Part shown: positions 5,858 to 12,792 of the stretch, piece after piece
Numbering within the stretch: position 1 is the stretch's first letter
How the letters are laid out: every line of letters begins with the position of its first letter
NCBI GenBank assembly: GCA_025464345.1
Contig: JAODGP010000103.1
Coordinates: 1-13,869 of the forward strand
Source of the DNA: Methanosarcinales archaeon
Lineage (GTDB): Archaea; Halobacteriota; Syntropharchaeia; Alkanophagales; Methanospirareceae
Direction: 5' to 3'
Length of the DNA: 13,869 bases
Program-made: the position numbers and the translations under genes
The notes under the pieces: generated by a model
Told to the model about the DNA's origin: nothing
Seen by the model: only the letters and a program-made list of their open reading frames with translations
Databases searched by the model: none

Positions 5858-6700
5858 ATGCGCATAGGTGTTCATGTCTCAATAGCAGGTACCATTGATA
5901 AGGCAGTGGATCGAGCAATAGAGAAAGGCTGCGATACTTTCCAGATGTTCTCACGTAACCCCCGCGGCTGGCACTACCGTGAGCTTAACGCCAGGGAGAT
6001 CGAGCTGTTCATCAATAAGCTCGATCGCTCGGGCATGTCACCGCCCGTGGTTCACATGCCATACCTGCCGAATCTCGCGGCACCTGATGATGTGGTATAT
6101 AAACGCTCTGTGGAATCGCTTATAGAGGAACTGCGCCGCTGCGGGGCATTACATGTACCTTATCTCGTTACACATCTCGGCAGTCATCGCGGTTATGGCA
6201 AAGCAGGAGGGTTTATGCGTGTGATTGAAGCGATAAACAGTGCGTTCCGTGCGGTTGATAATGGGGTGATGCTCCTGCTGGAGAACACTGCCGGTACAAA
6301 GAACAGCATGGGCTCTACATTCGAGGATATAAAATATATATTCGAGCGTATCGAGCATAAAGACCGTGTAGGCGTATGCTTTGATACCTGCCACGCTTTT
6401 GCCGCGGGTTATGAATTGCGAACAGATGCGGGTTTGAAAGCAACGATCCGGCATTTTGACGATGTTATCGGGCTTGAACATCTCAGGTTGATACATCTGA
6501 ACGATTCAAAATGGGACTTCAATTCGCGACTGGACCGGCATGAGCATATCGGTCTCGGCTGTATAGGGGAAGCGGGCTTTCGGGTGATTCTATCGGAGCA
6601 ACATATAAGGAAACTGCCAATGATACTCGAAACGCCGATCGATGCGAGGAGGGGCGATATTGAGAACATGGCGAAGGTGCGAGAACTCGCAAATGAATAA
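5858..6700 (+). CDS. nfo: Endonuclease IV (class II AP endonuclease)
   Basis: A 280-residue TIM-barrel enzyme that cleaves DNA 5' of abasic sites, leaving a 3'-OH for polymerase, and also removes damaged 3' ends. All nine zinc ligands of E. coli Nfo are present with unchanged spacing, each three positions lower: H66, H106, E142, D176, H179, H213, D226, H228 and E258, in HMPYLPNLA, HLGSH, LLENTAG, CFDTCHAFAAGY, HLNDSK, DRHEHIGLG and ILETP. The length equals the family norm. The frame is open further upstream (to 5597), but that part is antisense to the radical SAM gene, and homology begins exactly at MRIGVHVS, so ATG 5858 is the start. There is no Shine-Dalgarno; AT-rich sequence about 25 bases upstream suggests a leaderless mRNA. 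polB follows after 19 bases. Confidence 0.96.
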   Translation: MRIGVHVSIAGTIDKAVDRAIEKGCDTFQMFSRNPRGWHYRELNAREIELFINKLDRSGMSPPVVHMPYLPNLAAPDDVVYKRSVESLIEELRRCGALHVPYLVTHLGSHRGYGKAGGFMRVIEAINSAFRAVDNGVMLLLENTAGTKNSMGSTFEDIKYIFERIEHKDRVGVCFDTCHAFAAGYELRTDAGLKATIRHFDDVIGLEHLRLIHLNDSKWDFNSRLDRHEHIGLGCIGEAGFRVILSEQHIRKLPMILETPIDARRGDIENMAKVRELANE

Positions 6701-6719
6701 ATGTAATAATAAGATAGAG

Positions 6720-9173
6720 ATGGAGAAGCGAGAGGGTTTTCTGATGGATATTGATTACATAACGCAGGATGGGAGACCGGTGGTGAGATTATGGTGTAAG
6801 GCGAAAGAAGGGGGTGGTAATTTTGTCGTTCTGGATGACAGTTTTGAGCCCTATTTCTACACTTTACCCAATGCGGTATATGATGAGGATATAGAGACCT
6901 GGAAGGAGCAGATAGAATCCATATGCGTGACACGAGGGAGTGAAGAGATAAGAGTGAAGCGTGTAGAGCCCTGTCAGCGCAAATTGCTCGGTGTGAATCA
7001 TACCGTTCTGAAAGTATATGCGCACCATCCCGGGCATGTACCGGTATTGCGTGATGAAGTGCGGAAGCTCAACTTTATGGCACTGGAAGCTGACATTCTA
7101 TTCGCGATACGGTATCTTATAGACCGTCAGTTGCGACCGTTTGAATGCCTCTCCGTGGAAGGCGAGAGGATAGATACCGGCTATTGTGAAGGTATAAAGG
7201 CGAAGGAGGTGAGGAGCACCGGTGAAGTCTGCGATCTCTCCAGACTCAGAGTGATGGCTTTCGATTGCGAGATGGCTGTTTCTCTGGGCACGGGCATGCC
7301 TTCGCCGAAACGGGACCCCATTATTATCATAGCCGTGGCTACGGACACGGGCTCAAGACTTTTCGTGATCAGTGATGAAGAATACCGCAGTGGTGATGAT
7401 AAGCGGATAATATCCGATTTCCTCCAGTATGTTCGGGATTTCCAGCCTGATATACTGGTGGGTTATAACTCAGACAGTTTCGACTGGCAGTACATACGCG
7501 ATCGAGCACGGTTGCACGGTATTCGCCTCCAGCTTGGTGCAGATGGTTCTAACGTACAGTTTGAGAGGGGTGGCGCGCTACCGGGGGTGAATATACCCGG
7601 CAGATTGAATGTGGACCTGTTCAAGCTTGCGAAGCGCGATCTCGGTGCGGTGAAGGTTAAAACACTTGAGAATGTCGCGGAATACCTCGGTGTCATGAGA
7701 AAAGATGACCGGACGAATCTCTCGCCACGCGAGATCAACCACTGCTGGTTCAATACAGGCGAACGTAACCGGCTATACGATTATGCGAAGGCGGATGCGG
7801 TAAGCACGCTCGGCATAGCGAAGAAGATGCTGCCGCTTCAGATACAGCTCGCCAGGATGGTCGGTTATCCGCTGGACGAGCTGGCGAAGATGGGTAGAGG
7901 GCGTCAGGTAGAAGCTTTTCTGACCGCGGAAGCGTTCAAGCGCGGTGAGCTGGTGCCGCAGAAGAGCGGCGGTGAGAAGACATACGAAGGTGGCTTCGTC
8001 CTGCCGCCGGAGAAGGGCTTGCACGAGAACGTCATCGCACTCGATTTCTCATCCATGTACCCGACAATCATGATATCATTCAATATCTCGCCCGATACAT
8101 TCGTGGAGTCTGTAACAGATAGAGATGAGGTCTATGTCGCACCTGAGGTCGGGCACGCATTCAGGAAGGAGCCAGACGGGTTCTTCAAGCGCATAATGAG
8201 CGATCTAATCGCGAGACGGCGTGCGATAAAGGGCGAGATGAAGAGATACGAGAAGGAATCACCGGAATACCGACTGCTTGATGTGCAGCAGCAGAGTATC
8301 AAGATACTAACAAATAGCTTCTATGGCTACACCGGCTGGAGCGCCGCGAGATTCTATAAACGCGAATGCGCGGAGGCGACGACCGCGTGGGGGCGGTATT
8401 TCATCAAGCATACCGTGCAGCTCGCCGAAGAGCTCGGGTTGAAGGTGATTTATGGCGATACCGATAGCATATTCGTCAAATTGCCATATGGCGGTGGCAG
8501 AGATGCCCTGATTGCGAAGGCGAAGGAGGTTGCCGAACTGATAACGCGTGAATTACCGCTGGAGCTCGAAATTCAGGATTTCTTCAAGGCGATATTCTTT
8601 ACGGGCAAGAAGAAGCGATACGCCGCGCTTACAGATCGTGGTGAGATCGTGGTGCGGGGACTGGAGGTGCGGCGCGGTGATTGGTGCGATCTTGCGAAGG
8701 AAGTTCAGACGAGGGTGATAGAGCATGTATTGCGGGATAAGGATCCAGAGAAGGCGGTGAAATACGTTAAAAGCGTGATAAAGGCTCTAAAGGATGGGGA
8801 AATACCGCTTCATAAACTGGTGATCCACAAGACCCTCACGCGACGGATAAGCGGCTACGAGACGAAGCAGGCACATGTAATAGCGGCGGAACGCGCTCTG
8901 GCTTCCGCTATCACCTACGATGTTGGCGCGAAGATACCTTACATCATAATAAGAGGACCGGGTAAGACGAGCGAACGCGCGTTCCCGGTGGATATAATAG
9001 AAGAGAGCGAAGGAAATGAGATATATGCATCTGGCAGGCGATATATCATTGATATATCGTATTATATCAGGCATCAGGTAATACCGGTTGCACACAGGCT
9101 GTTGGAACTTTTTGGCTATGACATATCATCATTTGAAGATGCGGGGCAGAAGACATTGGGACACTGGTTTTGA
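6720..9173 (+). CDS. polB: DNA polymerase family B (PolB), replicative/repair polymerase
   Basis: An 817-residue polymerase with 3'-5' proofreading. Exonuclease motifs: Exo I FDCEM (D182, E184), Exo II VGYNSDSFD (D255), Exo III YAKAD (Y355, D359). Polymerase motifs: A DFSSMYPTI (D442), B KILTNSFYG (528-536), C YGDTDS (D580, D582), then KKKRY (630-634). The N-terminal uracil pocket of archaeal PolB appears intact (DIDY with Y13; HPGHVP with V107), so it should stall ahead of template uracil. The last eight residues, QKTLGHWF, form a PIP box for PCNA. The start at 6720 (MEKREGFLMDIDY) matches the beginning of Archaeoglobus PolB as I recall it; ATG 6693, overlapping the nfo stop, and 6744 are alternatives. 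It is probably co-transcribed with nfo. No intein is seen. Confidence 0.96.
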   Translation: MEKREGFLMDIDYITQDGRPVVRLWCKAKEGGGNFVVLDDSFEPYFYTLPNAVYDEDIETWKEQIESICVTRGSEEIRVKRVEPCQRKLLGVNHTVLKVYAHHPGHVPVLRDEVRKLNFMALEADILFAIRYLIDRQLRPFECLSVEGERIDTGYCEGIKAKEVRSTGEVCDLSRLRVMAFDCEMAVSLGTGMPSPKRDPIIIIAVATDTGSRLFVISDEEYRSGDDKRIISDFLQYVRDFQPDILVGYNSDSFDWQYIRDRARLHGIRLQLGADGSNVQFERGGALPGVNIPGRLNVDLFKLAKRDLGAVKVKTLENVAEYLGVMRKDDRTNLSPREINHCWFNTGERNRLYDYAKADAVSTLGIAKKMLPLQIQLARMVGYPLDELAKMGRGRQVEAFLTAEAFKRGELVPQKSGGEKTYEGGFVLPPEKGLHENVIALDFSSMYPTIMISFNISPDTFVESVTDRDEVYVAPEVGHAFRKEPDGFFKRIMSDLIARRRAIKGEMKRYEKESPEYRLLDVQQQSIKILTNSFYGYTGWSAARFYKRECAEATTAWGRYFIKHTVQLAEELGLKVIYGDTDSIFVKLPYGGGRDALIAKAKEVAELITRELPLELEIQDFFKAIFFTGKKKRYAALTDRGEIVVRGLEVRRGDWCDLAKEVQTRVIEHVLRDKDPEKAVKYVKSVIKALKDGEIPLHKLVIHKTLTRRISGYETKQAHVIAAERALASAITYDVGAKIPYIIIRGPGKTSERAFPVDIIEESEGNEIYASGRRYIIDISYYIRHQVIPVAHRLLELFGYDISSFEDAGQKTLGHWF

Positions 9174-9204
9174 TAACGTTCCAGAGGTTGTATAACCGAA
9201 AAGC

Positions 9205-9213
9205 TTATATATA
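9205..9213 (+). promoter_or_regulatory. Strong promoter (BRE and TATA) of the histone gene
   Basis: TTATATATA is preceded by a purine-rich BRE-like CCGAAAAGC. Transcription would start near 9230-9234, just upstream of the histone start. It is the best-formed promoter in the window, as expected for an abundant protein. Confidence 0.7.
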
Positions 9214-9243
9214 CCATCCCATTACGTAATTATGGTGATGAAA

Positions 9244-9444
9244 ATGGCTGAACTGCCTATAGCACCTATAACCAGGTTGGTGAGGAAAGCGGGAGCAGAG
9301 AGAGTAAGCGAAGAGGCGAGTAAGGCTCTGGTGGAGATACTGGAAGAGAAAGCGGAAGAGATAGCGAGGAAAGCTGTGGGGCTCGCCAAGCATGCCGGGC
9401 GAAAGACGGTGAAGGAAGAGGACATACGTGAAGCGGTAGAATAA
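9244..9444 (+). CDS. Archaeal histone (HMf family)
   Basis: A 66-residue single histone fold that dimerises and wraps DNA. AELPIAPITRLVRKAGAERVS, the central helix SKALVEILEEKAEEIARKAVGLAKHAGRKTV and KEEDIREAVE align without gaps with HMfA/HMfB at an offset of one residue. The DNA-contact Arg of helix 1 (R11), loop R20, and K54-T55 in the RKT loop are present, as is the H50/D60 pair that joins dimers in tetramers. The C terminus stops about five residues before that of HMfB, so helix 3 is short. Three in-frame ATGs occur (9232, 9238, 9244). I chose 9244, because histones normally begin M(A)ELPIAP and GGTGAT at 9234-9239 serves as ribosome binding site. It has its own promoter and terminator. 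Confidence 0.93.
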   Translation: MAELPIAPITRLVRKAGAERVSEEASKALVEILEEKAEEIARKAVGLAKHAGRKTVKEEDIREAVE

Positions 9445-9452
9445 ACGGGTAT

Positions 9453-9490
9453 AAGGGGAGATGTAAAAGTAAACTCCCCTTTTATTTTTT
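9453..9490 (+). terminator. Hairpin terminator of the histone gene
   Basis: AAGGGGAG (9453-9460) and CTCCCCTT (9474-9481) form a perfect 8-bp stem with a 13-base loop, followed by the T-rich run TTATTTTTT. It starts eight bases after the histone stop and ends just before the stop of the convergent arginine decarboxylase gene. Confidence 0.75.
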
Positions 9491-9493
9491 ACC

Positions 9494-9961
9494 TTAAATG
9501 AATACCAGTGCGACAACGACCGAGCCGAACTTACCTTCGCCTACCACCGCGGTCTTAACCTCTATTCGCTTCAGCTCCAGCTCTAATCCACGAGTATCCG
9601 CCATCTGAGCAAGCTTGGTTCTTATCTTATCCTCCAGATACTCCGCCGTGTGGTGACCATGATGTTCACAGATGATGCCAAAAGCACGATTATTACTTGT
9701 AACGAGCCAGGCATAGCCCACGCCCGCACCTATTAGTTCCCCTGATGCGCCGTCCATACGCGACATCACACAGAAAGTTATCTCACCGGGTGCGCGAGAC
9801 ACTGCTTTTGACACCTCCTCGGCATCAGGGGGCAGTATAGAGGAAACCGTAACCAGATTACATTCGCCTATGCCCGCATTCTGCAATGCGAGGTCGAAAG
9901 CAACATCCCGCTCGGATGCGATGCCAGTGCCCGATGTGATAAAGAACGCTCGTGGTATCAT
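9494..9961 (-). CDS. pdaD: Pyruvoyl-dependent arginine decarboxylase
   Basis: A 155-residue proenzyme that decarboxylates arginine to agmatine. In archaea agmatine feeds polyamine synthesis and the agmatidine modification of tRNA-Ile2. The self-cleavage site is TVSSILPP: cutting between S40 and S41 would yield a beta chain and an alpha chain with an N-terminal pyruvoyl group, as in Methanocaldococcus PvlArgDC. NAGIGECNL before it and the acidic active-site region GIICEHHG (E99) also match. The frame is open 32 codons further upstream, but a TATA box (10014-10022) lies inside that extension, GGAACCGGAG abuts ATG 9961, and family homology begins there, so 9961 is the start. It is convergent with the histone gene and divergent from mutS. 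A 7-bp inverted repeat lies upstream of the TATA box. Confidence 0.92.
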   Translation of the reverse strand: MIPRAFFITSGTGIASERDVAFDLALQNAGIGECNLVTVSSILPPDAEEVSKAVSRAPGEITFCVMSRMDGASGELIGAGVGYAWLVTSNNRAFGIICEHHGHHTAEYLEDKIRTKLAQMADTRGLELELKRIEVKTAVVGEGKFGSVVVALVFI

Positions 9962-10013
9962 CTCCGGTTCCTTCTTCAATGCCGCATGATCAGAAGGCAC
10001 AATTCTACTGCCG

Positions 10014-10022
10014 TATTTATAA
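10014..10022 (-). promoter_or_regulatory. TATA box of the arginine decarboxylase gene
   Basis: On the minus strand this reads TTATAAATA. A start about 25 bases downstream, near 9990, leaves a leader of about 30 bases carrying a GGA/GGAG ribosome binding site ahead of ATG 9961. Confidence 0.6.
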
Positions 10023-10035
10023 CTTGACTTTGTTA

Positions 10036-10055
10036 GATTAACATTAAAGTTAATC
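10036..10055. promoter_or_regulatory. Inverted repeat upstream of the arginine decarboxylase promoter
   Basis: GATTAAC (10036-10042) and GTTAATC (10049-10055) are perfect 7-base inverted arms around six A/T bases. The element ends 13 bases upstream of the TATA box, the place where archaeal activators often bind. A regulatory role is inferred. Confidence 0.4.
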
Positions 10056-10140
10056 ATTCATAGCGTAACACCATGTGAAATGAGGTTGGGTTGCAATTAT
10101 AATATGACAGAGTCAGGTTAACTGAGCTAAACAATACTGA

Positions 10141-10170
10141 TAATGATGTGGATATAATAATGATGTGGAT
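10141..10170. repeat. 13-base direct repeat ahead of mutS
   Basis: TAATGATGTGGAT occurs at 10141-10153 and again at 10158-10170, a 17-base period, separated by ATAA. The second copy ends seven bases before the mutS ribosome binding site, and TATAATA between the copies resembles a TATA box. It may be a tandem slip product or a control site. Confidence 0.5.
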
Positions 10171-10176
10171 GAGCCC

Positions 10177-10184
10177 GGGAGGTG
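10177..10184 (+). promoter_or_regulatory. Ribosome binding site that fixes the mutS start
   Basis: GGGAGGTG lies seven bases before ATG 10192 but only one base before ATG 10186, and downstream of the in-frame GTG 10165. It therefore supports 10192 as the start. Confidence 0.65.
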
Positions 10185-10191
10185 TATGCAG

Positions 10192-12735
10192 ATGCCAGGG
10201 ATAACACCGATGATGCAGCAGTATCATAAGATAAAGGAGAAGTATCGTGATGCGATACTCCTGTTCCGTGTGGGTGACTTCTACGAGACGTTTGGAGAGG
10301 ATGCCAAGCTGGCATCTCGTGAGTTGAATATCGCATTGACCGCCACAGGACGTGGTGCCGCAAGACGTATACCCATGGCTGGTGTGCCATACCATTCGGT
10401 CATGCCATACGTGCAGCAATTGATAAAGAAGGGTTATAAGGTGGCTATATGCGAGCAGATAGAGGAACGGGATAAGCGAGGGATAGAGCGTAGAGAGGTT
10501 GTGCGGCTCATCACACCGGGCACCGTCATTGAGGACTCACTGCTGGATGAACGTGCCTCTAACTACCTGATGTGTGTGAACCGCATGAACGGTAAGGTGG
10601 GCATCGCTATGGTTGATATATCAACCGGCGAGTTCTGGCTGACCGAGCTGGAAGACGACGAGCTGTGTAACGAGATAGAGCGATTGAAGCCTGCGGAGAT
10701 CGTTATACCTGAATCACTGGACTGGCGACTGGATGTGGCATGTGCTATCTCACGCTACGACGATTATTACTTTGATTATAAGAATGCATATACCACATTG
10801 ATAAACCATTTTGGTGTTATATCACTTGACGGTTTCGGATGTGGTGGCTTAAAAGCCGGTATATCAGCCGCAGGAGCGGTTATATCATACCTGGAGGATA
10901 CACAGAAGCGCATTCTACCGCATATAAAGCCGCTGAAGACTGTATTTCTCTCAGATTATATGGTTCTGGACAGCGTAACGGTGCGCAACCTGGAGATATT
11001 CACGAATATACGTGACGGCACACAGCGTGGCACGCTCATCAGTATACTCGATAAGACACTCACGGGCATGGGCTCTCGACTGCTGAAGAAGAGTCTGCGG
11101 TATCCTCTGATGGATGTGAATGCGATAAGGAGCAGACAGGGGGCGATAGCCGAGTTCGTTGATGACATACTGCTCCGAGAATCGCTGAAGGAAGCTCTCA
11201 CTGATATGTATGATATAGAACGGATAATAAGCCGTGTGGCATACGGCAGTGCGAAGGCGAGGGATTTGATACTGCTGCGAAGGTCTCTGGAGCGTATAAA
11301 CGCCATCTGCGACCTGCTTAAGAGCTGCCGCTCGGATAAGATAAGGAGTATCCAGAAGAGCTTGAAGAAGCTGGACTTCTCAGACATTGTGGGGCTGATA
11401 GAGCGTGGCATAGTGGATGACCCGACGCTGGCGGATGAGGGCGGTATAATAAAAGAAGGCTTCAATGCGGAACTGGACGAATTACGAGAGATAAAACACG
11501 AGGGCAGGCGATGGCTTGCCGAGTTCGAGGAGCGAGAGAAGATTCGCACGGGCATCAAATCGCTGAAAGTCGGCTATAATAAAGTATTCGGGTATTACAT
11601 CGAGGTCAGGAAGTCGTGGATAGAGAGAGTGCCCGAGTCATACATAAGGAAACAGACACTGACGGAAGCGGAACGATACATAACAGAGGAGTTGAAGGAG
11701 TATGAGGCGAAGGCATTGAGTGCGGAAGAGCGGATAAAGGAGCTGGAATACGCGCTCGTAGAGCAGATAAGGGCGCATATCGCGGGCAGGAGCAGGGATA
11801 TACAGGAAGCAGCCAATTTGATCGCCGAACTGGACATGCTGCTCGCACTCGCCGATGTCGCCGTTGAGAATCAGTATTGCCGTCCTGAGGTGGTGGAGGG
11901 CACGGAACTGCACATAAAAGGTGGCAGGCATCCCGTGGTGGAACGAGAGGTAAAAGAAGGTTTTGTGCCCAATGATGTCCATCTCGATGCCGATACACGA
12001 TTGATGATTATCACGGGACCGAACATGAGTGGCAAGAGCACGTTCATGCGACAGACAGCTCTAATCACGCTGATGGCGCAGATAGGCTCATTTGTGCCCG
12101 CGAGTGAGGCGAGGATAGGCGTTGTCGACCGGATATTCACACGTGTGGGCGCCTATGATGACCTGTCCATGGGGCAGAGCTCATTCATGGTTGAGATGAG
12201 CGAGACTGCGAATATATTGAACAATGCGACCGAGCGGAGTCTGGTGATACTGGATGAGATAGGTCGTGGCACCAGCACGCTCGACGGGCTCAGCATAGCA
12301 TGGGCGGTCGGCGAATACATGCACGACGTGATAAAGGCGAAGACGCTGTTCGCCACGCATTTCTATGAGCTCACCGCTCTCGCAGACCGGTTAAGCGGAG
12401 TGAAGTGCTACAATGTCGCTATAAGAGAGGCGGGTGATGAGATATTCTTCATAAGGAAGGTCGTTGAGGGCAGGGGCACGAGGAGTTATGGTATCCAGGC
12501 GGCGAAGCTCGCAGGTCTGCCCGAATCGGTGATAGACTCAGCGAGGCATGTTCTGAAGCGTCTGGAGCGTGGTGGTGAAGTTGATATGAAACAGGCAGAG
12601 CCGGATAGAGAGCCTGAGGTGGTCATAAAAGAGCATCCGGTGGTGGATGAGCTGAAACGGCTGGATATAGAGAATATGTCGCCGATAGAAGCACTGAACC
12701 GGCTGTATGAACTGAAGAAGAGGCTGAATGGTTGA
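10192..12735 (+). CDS. mutS: DNA mismatch repair protein MutS (MutS1 type)
   Basis: An 847-residue protein of bacterial MutS1 layout. The mismatch-binding domain has GDFYETF (F30, E32) near the N terminus, followed by connector, lever and clamp domains (about 120-560). The ATPase has Walker A GPNMSGKST (609-617), DDLSMGQSSFMVEM, Walker B LVILDE with GRGTSTLDG (about 684-698), THFYEL (722-727), and SYGIQAAKLAGLP, followed by the C-terminal MSPIEALNRLYELKKRL dimerisation helix. It should recognise mispairs and small loops as a dimer and recruit MutL. No mutL is in the window. MutS1 is patchy in archaea and usually explained by ancient transfer from bacteria, but codon use here resembles the neighbours. 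I see no QxSLF-like clamp motif or PIP box in the tail. The start is set by the GGGAGGTG at 10177. Confidence 0.95.
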   Translation: MPGITPMMQQYHKIKEKYRDAILLFRVGDFYETFGEDAKLASRELNIALTATGRGAARRIPMAGVPYHSVMPYVQQLIKKGYKVAICEQIEERDKRGIERREVVRLITPGTVIEDSLLDERASNYLMCVNRMNGKVGIAMVDISTGEFWLTELEDDELCNEIERLKPAEIVIPESLDWRLDVACAISRYDDYYFDYKNAYTTLINHFGVISLDGFGCGGLKAGISAAGAVISYLEDTQKRILPHIKPLKTVFLSDYMVLDSVTVRNLEIFTNIRDGTQRGTLISILDKTLTGMGSRLLKKSLRYPLMDVNAIRSRQGAIAEFVDDILLRESLKEALTDMYDIERIISRVAYGSAKARDLILLRRSLERINAICDLLKSCRSDKIRSIQKSLKKLDFSDIVGLIERGIVDDPTLADEGGIIKEGFNAELDELREIKHEGRRWLAEFEEREKIRTGIKSLKVGYNKVFGYYIEVRKSWIERVPESYIRKQTLTEAERYITEELKEYEAKALSAEERIKELEYALVEQIRAHIAGRSRDIQEAANLIAELDMLLALADVAVENQYCRPEVVEGTELHIKGGRHPVVEREVKEGFVPNDVHLDADTRLMIITGPNMSGKSTFMRQTALITLMAQIGSFVPASEARIGVVDRIFTRVGAYDDLSMGQSSFMVEMSETANILNNATERSLVILDEIGRGTSTLDGLSIAWAVGEYMHDVIKAKTLFATHFYELTALADRLSGVKCYNVAIREAGDEIFFIRKVVEGRGTRSYGIQAAKLAGLPESVIDSARHVLKRLERGGEVDMKQAEPDREPEVVIKEHPVVDELKRLDIENMSPIEALNRLYELKKRLNG

Positions 12736-12752
12736 GCCATTACGAAAAGAGA

Positions 12753-12787
12753 GCACCTTTCCCTCGTATTTTAACCAGAGGCGGTGC
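12753..12787 (-). terminator. Interrupted hairpin between convergent mutS and helicase genes
   Basis: GCACC (12753-12757) pairs with GGTGC (12783-12787) and, inside, CCTC (12762-12765) pairs with GAGG (12778-12781), with an asymmetric internal loop between. Read on the minus strand it lies just after the helicase stop and is followed by TCTCTTTTC. It could end the helicase transcript; support is weak. Confidence 0.3.
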
Positions 12788-12792
12788 ATACC

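Noticed and set aside
6642..6719. Upstream extension of the polB frame inside nfo
   Set aside because: It overlaps well-conserved nfo codons, and MEKREGFLMDIDY at 6720 fits the start of related polymerases. ATG 6693 cannot be fully excluded.
6409..6933. 174-residue minus-strand frame across the nfo/polB junction
   Set aside because: It is antisense to two conserved genes, with a low-complexity Ser/Pro/Arg-rich composition typical of shadow frames.
9962..10057. N-terminal extension of the arginine decarboxylase frame
   Set aside because: The likely TATA box lies inside it, and GGAG plus family homology support ATG 9961.
10956..11558. 200-residue minus-strand frame inside mutS
   Set aside because: Ser/Arg-rich antisense translation of MutS; no independent start signal or domain.
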